From assembly GCA_023665085.1 (NCBI GenBank), contig JAMPEQ010000001.1, positions 221,959 through 285,958 of the forward strand: 64,000 nt of DNA, written 5' to 3'. The stretch comes from Bacteroides sp. GTDB taxonomy: Bacteria > Bacillota > Clostridia > Oscillospirales > Acutalibacteraceae. Within the stretch, counting starts at the first letter, position 1. Every line of letters begins with the position of its first letter. The notes beneath the pieces are model-generated. The model made no database searches. It worked only from the letters and a program-made list of their open reading frames with translations, and had not been told where the DNA came from. Shown here piece by piece: positions 45,425 to 54,600 of this stretch. The position numbers and the translations under genes are program-made.

Positions 45425-46366
45425 CTACCTTGCACACTTTAACCTCTGCCTTTCAAGATACCTGCTGTAATGTTCCAACGCTTTGCAGATAAAATCCTCC
45501 GTCTGCTCTCGTTTCACATTCCTTGGCAAATACTTGTTTATCTTTTCGGCTTGTATTGAGATTTTAGGCTTTTGATTGCCTTTCTCCTCTTTCATAACCA
45601 AATAGATTTTTTCTCTTGTGAGTATACCCTCATTAAAATCCTTGTGCATTCTGATTGCCTGTGCGTGTGACGGAGTGCAAAGCTCATCATCAATAGCGTC
45701 AACTAAATCACGCTGACAATCCTCATCAAGATATGAGAGTTCAACGGCAGGTGACAATTTCATTCTGCCCTCGTCAACCATTTCAAGCAGTTCAACAACG
45801 AGATAAGTTAAACGGATATATCGTCTTATTTGATCTTGACTATCTCCGACCTGTTCAGCTAACAGTTCTCTTGATGTTTTAGACTTCTGTGCAACTTGCA
45901 CAGAAGTTAAATCTGTTCGCTGTCCCTGATGTTTCATTGCATCAAGACGCATTTTATATGCAAATGCTTTTTCACTTGGCAGAATATGCTCTCGTTGAAT
46001 ATTACTGTCTACCATAATGATAGCAGCATCTTCATCGGATATATCCAAAATAACACAACGCAAAGAATTTAATTGATTTAACTCACTTGCCTTTTTTCTC
46101 CTGTGACCTGAAATCATTTCATATCTGCCGTTATTCTTTTCACGAACAAGGGCAGGGGTTAAAACACCTCTTTGAGAAACACTGTCTATGAGTTGTATCA
46201 TATCATCATCAAATCTAACCTTAAAAGGATGATTTGGAAATTCATCAAGCAATGACAATGGAATATCCTTAATATCAGGCATCTTGCCGTTCTCTCGTTC
46301 CTCCTGCGATGAAAACAAATCATCGAGCTTGGGCAAAGTAAAGTCGGTTGTTCTGTCTTTGCTCAA
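45425..46366 (-). CDS. parB: ParB-family partition protein
   Basis: The second TTG (46366) is favoured, 9 bases after AGGAGG; the frame extends one TTG earlier. 313 residues with the ParB/Srx nucleotide-binding core (HPFKVRFDDDMIQLIDS; GVLTPALVREK; MISGHRRKKASEL; the GHRR motif at ~90) and a central helix-turn-helix (REHILPSEKAFAYKMRLDAM; LLAEQVGDSQDQIRRYIRLT). It binds a parS-like site and works with ParA to stabilise the ICE when excised. It overlaps the ParA end by about 47 bases. Confidence 0.92.
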   Translation of the reverse strand: MSKDRTTDFTLPKLDDLFSSQEERENGKMPDIKDIPLSLLDEFPNHPFKVRFDDDMIQLIDSVSQRGVLTPALVREKNNGRYEMISGHRRKKASELNQLNSLRCVILDISDEDAAIIMVDSNIQREHILPSEKAFAYKMRLDAMKHQGQRTDLTSVQVAQKSKTSRELLAEQVGDSQDQIRRYIRLTYLVVELLEMVDEGRMKLSPAVELSYLDEDCQRDLVDAIDDELCTPSHAQAIRMHKDFNEGILTREKIYLVMKEEKGNQKPKISIQAEKINKYLPRNVKREQTEDFICKALEHYSRYLERQRLKCAR

Positions 46367-47147
46367 TATCAAGCACCTCCTTTGTCAAGTTTTTATATGC
46401 CTGTGCTGCCGTACTGTTCGGAGCGTAAGTATATATACTTTTGCCCTTTGAGCTTGTTTCGGCAGCCTTAACTGCAATAGGTATATTTGTATTAAATATT
46501 TTTAATACTTTACCATAACTATCTGTTATGGCATCTTTGGTGCTTTTGGCAAAATTTGTCCTGCCGTCAACAAGGGTTAACAGTACACCCTCAATTTTTA
46601 ATTGTGGATTGATTTGTCTTTTAACCTTATGAATTGTCTGAATAAGCTGTGTCATACCTTTTGCCGACAGATATTGAGCCTGAACAGGAATAATTACACT
46701 GTCGGCAGCAACAAGGGCATTGATTGTTACCATACTTAAAGAGGGCATACAATCTATGAGGATATAGTCATAATTATCCTTAATAGATTTCAAATATCCT
46801 TTCATTGCTACCTCTCTGCTCATAGCATTTACAAGACTTAACTCAAGTGCAGACAATTCAACATTAGCAGGAATTAAATCGACATCCTCATCGTGATGTA
46901 AAATGACATCATCAGGTGCAGTGTTATTATCCTGTATATACTCTAAAATCTTGTTTGAAAGAGTATTTGACAAATTGTCATTATCCTTCCAACCAAGACT
47001 GACAGTTAAATCACCCTGTGGATCTGCATCAACAAGCAATACCTTTTTGCCCTGCATTGCTAATCCGATACCAAGATTAACTGTTGTGGTAGTCTTGCCG
47101 ACTCCGCCTTTTTGATTACATATAGCAATCGTTTTGCATTTTGACAT
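46320..47147 (-). CDS. parA: ParA-family partition ATPase
   Basis: 275 residues. The deviant Walker A NQKGGVGKTTTTVNLG is at residues ~11-26, followed by VLLVDADPQGDLT, a Walker B region YDYILIDCMPSLSMVT and PVQAQYLSAKGMTQL. This is a standard soj/ParA. With ParB it segregates the element and may regulate the operon. GGAG lies before the ATG; the upstream hairpin at 47183-47212 separates it from the recombinase. Confidence 0.95.
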   Translation of the reverse strand: MSKCKTIAICNQKGGVGKTTTTVNLGIGLAMQGKKVLLVDADPQGDLTVSLGWKDNDNLSNTLSNKILEYIQDNNTAPDDVILHHDEDVDLIPANVELSALELSLVNAMSREVAMKGYLKSIKDNYDYILIDCMPSLSMVTINALVAADSVIIPVQAQYLSAKGMTQLIQTIHKVKRQINPQLKIEGVLLTLVDGRTNFAKSTKDAITDSYGKVLKIFNTNIPIAVKAAETSSKGKSIYTYAPNSTAAQAYKNLTKEVLDIEQRQNNRLYFAQAR

Positions 47148-47182
47148 ATACTATCTCCTTTCCATTTTTTGCAAATAAAAAA

Positions 47183-47212
47183 AGCCACTCATTCATAAAA
47201 GAATAAGTGGCT
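47183..47212 (-). terminator. terminator/attenuator ahead of parA
   Basis: 12-bp stem AGCCACTCATTC / GAATAAGTGGCT with one mismatch; on the minus strand followed by TTTTTTTA. It would stop transcripts coming from the repeat/recombinase side before parA. Confidence 0.75.
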
Positions 47213-47263
47213 GTATATATAATTATATTTATAATTATTTTACATATGTAACGGTGAAATAAG

Positions 47264-47315
47264 CACCCCAAAATCTACCCCAATTAGTACCCCTTGTACC
47301 CCTAAAATCTACCCC
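47264..47315. repeat. short C4/G4 tract repeats upstream of parAB
   Basis: Five CCCC tracts in 52 bases: CACCCC, then TACCCC four times, two of them as AAAATCTACCCC (47270-47281 and 47304-47315). On the minus strand these are five GGGG runs with loops of 5-9 bases. This could be ParB/regulator-binding iterons or a quadruplex-forming region, in the control area ahead of parA. Confidence 0.55.
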
Positions 47316-47422
47316 TCAAGTTTGATTTTGTGTATTGTTTATATGAGTTTATATCAGTGCAAAATCGAAATTAAAAATGCTGATTTTTCCTGTATTTAAG
47401 CCAAATTTGGATTAAATACAAG

Positions 47423-47451
47423 ACGGCACGCTGTTCTAAGCAGTGTGCCGT
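47423..47451 (-). terminator. hairpin at the end of the recombinase gene
   Basis: 11-bp stem ACGGCACGCTG / CAGTGTGCCGT with one wobble pair, spanning the recombinase stop codon. U-tract is weak on the minus strand, so it may be a partial terminator or a stop-codon structure. Confidence 0.55.
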
Positions 47452-48911
47452 TTTCGTGGTGGAGTTAAAGGTGATAAATCCGAAATATTATTCAATTCAT
47501 CAATAGACAGTTCTTTTGCACCCTCTTTATAATTGAAATGAAATATAATTCTGTCATCATAAAGAACAACTGCATTTACAAAGCTGTCAATCAATTTTCG
47601 TCTGTGTTCTAATTTATCAAAATCAAATTTTCTAAATTTATAAAACCAAAATTCAAGCTGCTCTCTTGTGATTTGCGGTTGCTGAATATTCTCTTCGGAA
47701 ATTTGAATTTCTAACTTTTCTTTGCGTTGTTCAAGTTCATCAAGCCTTTGCTTAGTGGATTTTGTTATTATACCTTGCTCAATAGCCTTAATAAGATTGT
47801 TAATTGATTTCTCGGTTTCAACAAGCTCTTTTTTCAGAATAGGAACAACTGTATTTTCTTTTTCTAAAGTTTTAAGAACACTATCAATAATACGATTGAT
47901 TAAATCGTCGTCCATTATAGTTTCCATTACCTGTTGAACAACAATATCTTCAATCCAATCTTTTTTAACTGCTTTCTTATCGCAAGACTTAGTGCGTTTT
48001 GCATTAACACATTTATAGTATGTATAACGATTACCTTTAGCTCGTCCGCTTTCACCAACCATAAAAGACATACATTTTCCGCAATACAGTTTAGTAGTTA
48101 ACAAATAATCATCTTCTGCCTTATGTCTGGCAGGAGCCCTTTTACTTTTAGCGAGTATTTCCTGAACATCATTAAACAATTCTTTTGAAATAATGGCAGG
48201 AATTCCATCAGTAATAACTGTACCACTATAAATATACTCACCTATATATCTGCGATTTGTTAAAATACGAGAAATATTGTTAACTTTAAACTTACTGCCA
48301 CGCTGTGTTCTTAAACCTTTATTGTTTAGTGCATTCGCAACTTCTTGCTGCGTCATTCCGTTTTTGTAATTTTCAAAAACTTCACGAACAATCGGTGCAG
48401 TCATCGGATCAATCTGAAAGTGCTGTTCGTTATCAATGCGATAACCAAGTGCAAGCGAACCACCATTATATTTGCATTTCAAAGCATTCTCTGTAAGTCC
48501 TCGGTTTATCTTTTCAGCAAGTTCAACAGAGTAATATTCTGCCATACCTTCCAGCACAGACTCAAGAATAATTCCTTCTGCGCCTTCGCTTATTGCTTCG
48601 GTAGCAGAAATCACACGAACATTATTCTTCTTGAGGAGATTTTTATAATGAGCCGAATCATAACGATTACGAGCAAAACGATCAAGTTTCCAAACAATTA
48701 CAACATCAAATAAACCTTTGTTGCTATCCTTAATCATCTGCTGAAACTGAGGACGATTGTCCGTCTTTGCAGACAATGCACGATCAATGTACGAGTCAAT
48801 AACACGAATGCCATTCTTTTCAGCAAAAGCCTTACATTCTCTCAACTGACCATCAATCGACTCTTCACGCTGATTATCGCTTGAATATCTTGCATAAATT
48901 ACACCGTTCAT
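47436..48911 (-). CDS. large serine recombinase (TndX/TnpX type) of the ICE
   Basis: 491 residues. A resolvase catalytic domain with YARYSSDNQREESIDGQ (nucleophile Ser10 by comparison), ...VWKLDRFARNRYD, and SATEAISEGAEGIILESVLEG. The Recombinase domain follows at ~165-270 (NGGSLALGYRID; NKGLRTQRG), then a Cys-containing zinc ribbon (LYCGKCMSF ... KCVNAKRTKSCDKK) and a coiled coil. It integrates and excises the ICE by site-specific recombination. It lies at the edge of the ICE next to genes of different character, so one end of the element is probably at 48912-48975. Confidence 0.93.
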   Translation of the reverse strand: MNGVIYARYSSDNQREESIDGQLRECKAFAEKNGIRVIDSYIDRALSAKTDNRPQFQQMIKDSNKGLFDVVIVWKLDRFARNRYDSAHYKNLLKKNNVRVISATEAISEGAEGIILESVLEGMAEYYSVELAEKINRGLTENALKCKYNGGSLALGYRIDNEQHFQIDPMTAPIVREVFENYKNGMTQQEVANALNNKGLRTQRGSKFKVNNISRILTNRRYIGEYIYSGTVITDGIPAIISKELFNDVQEILAKSKRAPARHKAEDDYLLTTKLYCGKCMSFMVGESGRAKGNRYTYYKCVNAKRTKSCDKKAVKKDWIEDIVVQQVMETIMDDDLINRIIDSVLKTLEKENTVVPILKKELVETEKSINNLIKAIEQGIITKSTKQRLDELEQRKEKLEIQISEENIQQPQITREQLEFWFYKFRKFDFDKLEHRRKLIDSFVNAVVLYDDRIIFHFNYKEGAKELSIDELNNISDLSPLTPPRKRHTA

Positions 48912-48975
48912 TCTATCACCTCACTCGCATCTTAACGCTCATTAGAATTTTTGTCAACCAATTTATCAAATAGAG

Positions 48976-49702
48976 TTACTCTCTCATTTCAATTTTTGCA
49001 GTTTCAAAAAAAGTGTTTGTATCTATAAGCATAGCTGATTTTAATGGTTTTGTTTTTAATAAATAACCTTTTTCTCGATTACTTTTTAAAAAATCATCTT
49101 TTCCATCAACAATAATCCTGTATTCATTTTGTTTTTTATACTTTGCATCTTTCACGAAGAATCTATTATACTCATCTTCAGTGGAAAACTTAACTGGTAC
49201 AAAATCACTATAAATCTCTTTATAAACAACATAATCGGCTATGCAACCAATATTATTTTCAGATGTAACTTCCGAAATATTGTCAAGCAATTCGTTTACA
49301 TCAAAAATCAAAACATAATCGCCAAACCTATTCATCTCTGCTTTAAAGTCGTCACTCAAATATTTAGTTTCTTTACCATTCCAAACATTACTTTCTTAAT
49401 ACAGAGCAACAAAATATATGAACAGATTCATCATGCTCATAAGTCCGCTTAATTGAATCTGGAAAAGGAATCCTTCCGTCTTTAAAAATGCTTTTACCAT
49501 CAACAATCATATCAAATTCAGATGGATCAATAAAAACAGCGCCCTCATTTTTATCTCCTCTAAAATCAGTACCATCTTTCAAAAATTCTTCTATCTGCGT
49601 AAAGAATATATTCCCATTCTTTAATTCTTCCAAATGCTCCTTCTTCCCAAACTTCACACAAAGATAAGGTATCTTATTTCTAATCTCTTTTTCATCTTCC
49701 AT
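48976..49702 (-). pseudogene. frameshifted unknown gene next to the recombinase
   Basis: Two frames on the minus strand (49388-49702 and 48976-49359) read as one protein if joined. The first ends HIFCCSVL-R-K at a stop; the second continues ESNVWNGKETKYLSDDF and MNRFGDYVLIFDVNELL with no start codon of its own apart from a TTG. A +1 shift near 49388-49396 would restore a single ~240-residue protein. No family is recognised, though parts recall an uncharacterised cytoplasmic family. It is decayed, phase-variable or affected by a sequencing error. Confidence 0.65.
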
Positions 49703-49735
49703 AGTCAATTCTTTCTTGCCTCAATTATTAATTTA

Positions 49736-50458
49736 TTATTTGTCTTCATCTTCATTTTTTAATACATCCAAATATCCGGCAGTTATAATGCCTGAGGGCA
49801 GTGCAATGATTGCAACACCTACAAATGCTGAAAGCATTGTAAATAATCTACCAACATTTGATACAGGTGTAATATCACCATAACCTACGCTTGTCAACGA
49901 GATTGCTGCCCAATAGATTGCATCAAAGAAATTGTTAAATGTGTCAGGTTCGATATTAAACATAACCAGTGCAGTAAACAAAACATAGAACACAGCCATT
50001 GAGAGCACGGCTAACAATGATTTTGACTGCTTTTTCAACACCTCAACAAGTCTTGATATATTCTTTGAATATCTGAAAATTTTAAAACTACGGAACACTT
50101 TTAATGTTCTTACGATTCTAAATAACCTTAATACTTTAAAACCTGAATTTATAGGCACAAGTGATGGTAAGATTGACAATAAATCAATTATTGCCATTGG
50201 CTGAATCGGATAAAGAAAGTATGATTTTATACCTTTATTCAATTTTTGCTTTGCGGTAATCAACCTGAATATGTAGTCAATAATAAATAAAACAACTGTG
50301 ATTTTATCAATGATATTTAGAATCATATTGTCCGATTTTATTGCTAATGGTATCATACTGGCAATAATGCAAATCAGCATAATAATATCATAAAATGAAC
50401 TCACTTTTGAGTTTTCATTATCAGATGGTTCTATTATTTCGTAAATCTTTTTGAGCAT
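49736..50458 (-). CDS. voltage-gated potassium channel
   Basis: The ATG at 50458 (MLKKIYEI) has AGGA 9 bases upstream and is preferred to the earlier frame start at 50482. 240 residues with six hydrophobic helices, an S4-like Arg/Lys repeat (RLFRIVRTLKVFRSFKIFRYSK core RLFRIVRTLKVFR, ~120) and the selectivity filter TSVGYGDITP (~187). A prokaryotic Kv-type channel moving K+ across the membrane. It lies behind the cohesin operon with a 56-base gap and is probably unrelated in function. Confidence 0.9.
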   Translation of the reverse strand: MLKKIYEIIEPSDNENSKVSSFYDIIMLICIIASMIPLAIKSDNMILNIIDKITVVLFIIDYIFRLITAKQKLNKGIKSYFLYPIQPMAIIDLLSILPSLVPINSGFKVLRLFRIVRTLKVFRSFKIFRYSKNISRLVEVLKKQSKSLLAVLSMAVFYVLFTALVMFNIEPDTFNNFFDAIYWAAISLTSVGYGDITPVSNVGRLFTMLSAFVGVAIIALPSGIITAGYLDVLKNEDEDK

Positions 50459-50513
50459 ATAATTTGTCCTGCAATTCATCAATATTTTAAACCTATTATA
50501 TACTATTTTAACA

Positions 50514-51629
50514 TCATTGACTATCTTTATTTGATAACTTCTTCTTTTTCATTATAATAACGACTATTCCAAGTAAGACAACAACAGATATTACGATAAT
50601 TATCATAGTTTTATTTGAATCATTGCTTTCATTATTCTGCTCTTCTGTATTGGTTGAATTATATAATTTTTCAATGATATCAAGCGCGTCATCTGTTTCC
50701 AAATCCTTTGAAATATTCGGTGTGTCAGGATTTTGTTCTTTCAGTTTTTCTTCAACCTTTTGAACAAACTTCGCTTTGTCATTATCATCAAGCTCGTCTA
50801 TTGATTTTACTTTAAATTTATCAAGCGTTTCTTTGACTACCAAATTGATTTTATCATAATCAATATTATTTGTAGTTTCTGTGATAAATTCGCCTTCGTA
50901 AGCACTGTTATACATACTTTTAATTGTATCAAAATCTGTAACACTGTGCTTGTCTAAGCCTGTAATTGTTTCAAGATTTTTATTAAAGTCTTTTATAAAA
51001 TCATCAGTATTTTCAACATCTTTCAAATTCTCATAACCATTCTGCTCAAGAGTCGTGTCAACAGCATCTATAATTTGAGAATTATCAATCGGAGCAGGTG
51101 CTTTAGTTGCAGCTTCTCCGTTTTGAATAGTTGTTTCTTGCGTTGTTGGTTCAATATAATTCGCACTGATTATTATATTTTTGCAGTCAAATGTAACATC
51201 TTCCCACGCCTCATTAAAAGTATCTTCCTGACTGAACAATAACTTTATAACAATATCATCGGTAATCTCTTTTTCTAACTCCACACCTAATACAAAAATA
51301 GAGCCGTCTTTTTTTACATCTTCAATGCTGTTCCAGACAATATCAATCTTACCGTCTTTTAAGCCAAGATTGTGATTAAAATTACCTCCGCTTGTTACAG
51401 AACCTTTTGTAACGGATTTAATACTTAAACATTCACTTGGATATTCTACAGTCATTTTGAATCCCATTATTCCTGAATTGTTTTTGATATTAACAGGTAT
51501 TAACTGAAGTTCATTAACTTGCAAAGATAATTCATCAGAATAAATTTCAGGATTTACGGCAGCTAAGCAAGTAAAACTACATTGCAGAGTTAGTATAAAT
51601 GCTAATACAAACAATAAAAACTTTTTCAT
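50514..51629 (-). CDS. membrane-anchored cohesin-domain protein
   Basis: 371 residues: signal peptide (FLLFVLAFILTLQCSFTCLA), one cohesin domain at ~25-165 (LSLQVNELQLIPVNIKNNSG; MGFKMTVEYP; IDIVWNSIEDVKKDGSIF), a long acidic helical linker, then a C-terminal membrane helix (MIIIVISVVVLLGIVVIIMK) and basic tail. Cohesins bind dockerins. The neighbouring operon encodes a dockerin protein and a two-cohesin scaffold, so this is a likely cell-surface docking protein for that complex. It starts downstream of a small hairpin at 51646-51669. Confidence 0.75.
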   Translation of the reverse strand: MKKFLLFVLAFILTLQCSFTCLAAVNPEIYSDELSLQVNELQLIPVNIKNNSGIMGFKMTVEYPSECLSIKSVTKGSVTSGGNFNHNLGLKDGKIDIVWNSIEDVKKDGSIFVLGVELEKEITDDIVIKLLFSQEDTFNEAWEDVTFDCKNIIISANYIEPTTQETTIQNGEAATKAPAPIDNSQIIDAVDTTLEQNGYENLKDVENTDDFIKDFNKNLETITGLDKHSVTDFDTIKSMYNSAYEGEFITETTNNIDYDKINLVVKETLDKFKVKSIDELDDNDKAKFVQKVEEKLKEQNPDTPNISKDLETDDALDIIEKLYNSTNTEEQNNESNDSNKTMIIIVISVVVLLGIVVIIMKKKKLSNKDSQ

Positions 51630-51645
51630 TTATCCTCCTATGTCA

Positions 51646-51669
51646 ACAGCCACACAAAAGTGTGGCTGT
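51646..51669. repeat. hairpin between the scaffold and cohesin genes
   Basis: 10-bp perfect stem ACAGCCACAC / GTGTGGCTGT with a 4-base loop. There is no clear U-tract on the minus strand, so it may adjust mRNA stability or give partial termination between the two genes. Confidence 0.65.
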
Positions 51670-51679
51670 CAATTCTTTA

Positions 51680-54600
51680 TTAGTCTTCTTTTTTCTTTTT
51701 AGCTAAGCAGAACAAACCAAAGGTAAAAGCTGTACTTAAAGCCACAGGTAAAGCAGTCATACTTCCTGTTGCAGGACTTGTTTTACTTGTATTCTTCTTA
51801 ACACTTTCAGTACTATCTACAGTAGTCGTTTCCGACTTTTGTGTAGTAGTTTCTGTTTTATCAGTTGGTTCTTCTGTTGAATTCGTTGTAACTGACGGCT
51901 TTTCAGTTACATCAATTGTATTTTCTTCAGGTTGAGTTGTATCTGCAGGCTTTGTAGGCTCAGTAGTTTCAGGTGATAATTTATCAATCTGTGTTCCGCT
52001 TTCAAGTATCGTGCCACATGATTTACAATATTTATCACCAGTGTAACCAGGATTATCTACAGTAGAAGCAATGTAACCCTTAATTTCAATATCACCATCA
52101 TGATTTGACAAATCAATCTCGCCATACTCTGTACCACAAACCTCACAAACAGCACCACTATGACAATTAGCTATGCCACCTTGATGTCCTATTGGCGGAA
52201 TAACAACCGCATCTTTGGTTTCGTCACAATTTTCACAGTGAATTGATTTACTGCCTTCTGTAGTACAATCAGGTTCGACATCTACTGCATAATCATTATC
52301 CCAGCTATGACCTGTTTCAGATATAACGCCTGTTTCAACAGCATCACAAACTGTACAAACTCTTTGCTGTATACCTTTTTCTGTACAAGTAGGTACTGTA
52401 ACGACAGTCCAATCACCATAACTATGACCTGTTGGAGGAATCACTGTAACATCTGCTTTTGAATCGCATCTTGAGCAGTGCTTTGATTTTTCTCCACTCT
52501 CAGTACATGTTGCTGCTTTGTCTACAGTAAATTCATTTGAATAATCGTGACCTAAAGCACTAATCACTCTTGTTTCTGAATAATCACACTTTGAGCATTT
52601 GCTCTCTTCAAGTCCTGTTTCTGTACAAGTCGCAGATTCAACAACTTTATATTCACCAAAATTATGTCCTGTCGCAGGAATAACCTGTGAGTCTTTTATT
52701 ACATCGCAATTCACACAATGAATTGACTTTGAGCCTTCGTCAATACAGGTAGCAGGAACATCTATTGTATAATCTTTGTTCCAATCATGTCCATTAGGAT
52801 TTACACTTTCATTTTCAACAAATCCACAAACCTTGCATACACGATGTTTACTGCCTGAATTTGTGCAATCAGGTGAAATAATCGTCGTCCACTCACCAAA
52901 GGAATGACCTAAAGCATTAACAACTGTTATATCTGTTCTGTCATCACATCTTAAACAATGTTTTGATTTTTCACCTTCTGTTGTACAAGTAGGCTCAACA
53001 TCAACAGTAAAAGCATCTGAATAATTATGACCTAATTCAGAAATAACCTCGCTTTGTTCGTATCCACAAATTGAGCAAATTCTGTGTTTTGCACCGCTAT
53101 GTGTACAATCAGCCGGAGTATCGATTACCCAATCTCCATAAGTGTGACTGTCATTTACTGTAACACTATAAACTGTTTCATTTCCTGCTTTATCAACTGC
53201 AACGATCTTATATTGAGAATTAGCTGAAGGCAATGTATACTCACCTGAATCAGTTAATGCTTCTATTCCATTAACAATTACTTTCTCAATATATTTATCC
53301 GATACAGTGAATGAAACAGGCTGACAATATACTGCATTATCAACAATTCCGTTAATAACAGGAACAGTTTTATCTACAACGAGTCCATCTGTGCCGGCAT
53401 ATGAAATATTACCTTGTTTATCTGTTGCTTTTACATAGATAATGAATTCTTCATCTTCCGAAACAGTTAAACTATTGCCTAAAATCCATTCCGTCTGCAA
53501 CGCAATATCACTTTCACTGATCTGAGTATTTGTTTTGATATACTCAATCTTTTCAATACCTGACTCGGCATCCTGTGCTGTTATCGTAATATCAACAGTT
53601 TCTTTAAAGAACAATCCGAAAGAAATATTATTGATGAATGATTTGAATGAATTATCCTTAACCTTGATTTCAATCTCAGGTGCAGTTATATCATCAAGCA
53701 TTGAAATTGATTCGGTACCTAAAACAGTTTTGCAAACGGTACATTCCTTATGCCTTGAACCATTTTCAAGATAATTTGGTGTTTTATCAATTATCCAATC
53801 TGACGAAGTATGTCCTGTTGCTTTCAGTACAACCTCTTTTGTGTGTGATAAATCGTTTTTACAAGTATAAATTTCTTTACCATCGTCAGTACAGGTAGGT
53901 TTGATTGTTTTTGTTAATTCAAAACTATGACCTATCGGCTGTATATCTTCTGTGTATGTATGGGTTGAATCATTTGAGCACACAAAAGTCTTAATACCAT
54001 TTTCTTCACAGGTAGGCTGTTTTGTTATACTTCCAACATAATTGTGACCAAGTTTTTCAACCAACTCAGTGTAAGTATGAGATGCATCATTCTTACACAC
54101 AAATGTCTTTATTCCGTTTTCTGTGCAAGTAGGCTTTTTTGTGATACTGCTTTCATAATCATGACCAATAGGTTCAATAGATGTTACATCTTTAATCACA
54201 TCACACCTGCTGCAGTGAATTGATTTAGAACCTGCTGTTTCACATGTCGGCTCAATATCCACTGTGAAATCTTCGTCCCAGTTATGACCTAATGGATCAA
54301 CATCTCTCATTTCAGTTTCTTTACATACAGAGCAAACTCGTTTTTCAGAACCCTTGTCAAGACAGTTAGGTGATGAAACTGTCTGCCATTCACTCCATGT
54401 ATGATTGTGTACTACATCAATATCAAAAGATACACTCTTATCACCATAACTTACAGTAACTGTTTTTGTTCCAACAGAATTAGTTTCAAAACCTGTTACA
54501 GTATAATCTGTGATAGTTTCAACTAAGCCATCATCTTTTGTTGCTTCAATAACCATTCCATTTCCATCAAATTCTTCAAATAATTCATAAGTGAGTTTTG

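Noticed and set aside
47264..47315. CRISPR-like short repeats
   Set aside because: Repeat units are too short and irregular and no spacers or cas genes are present.
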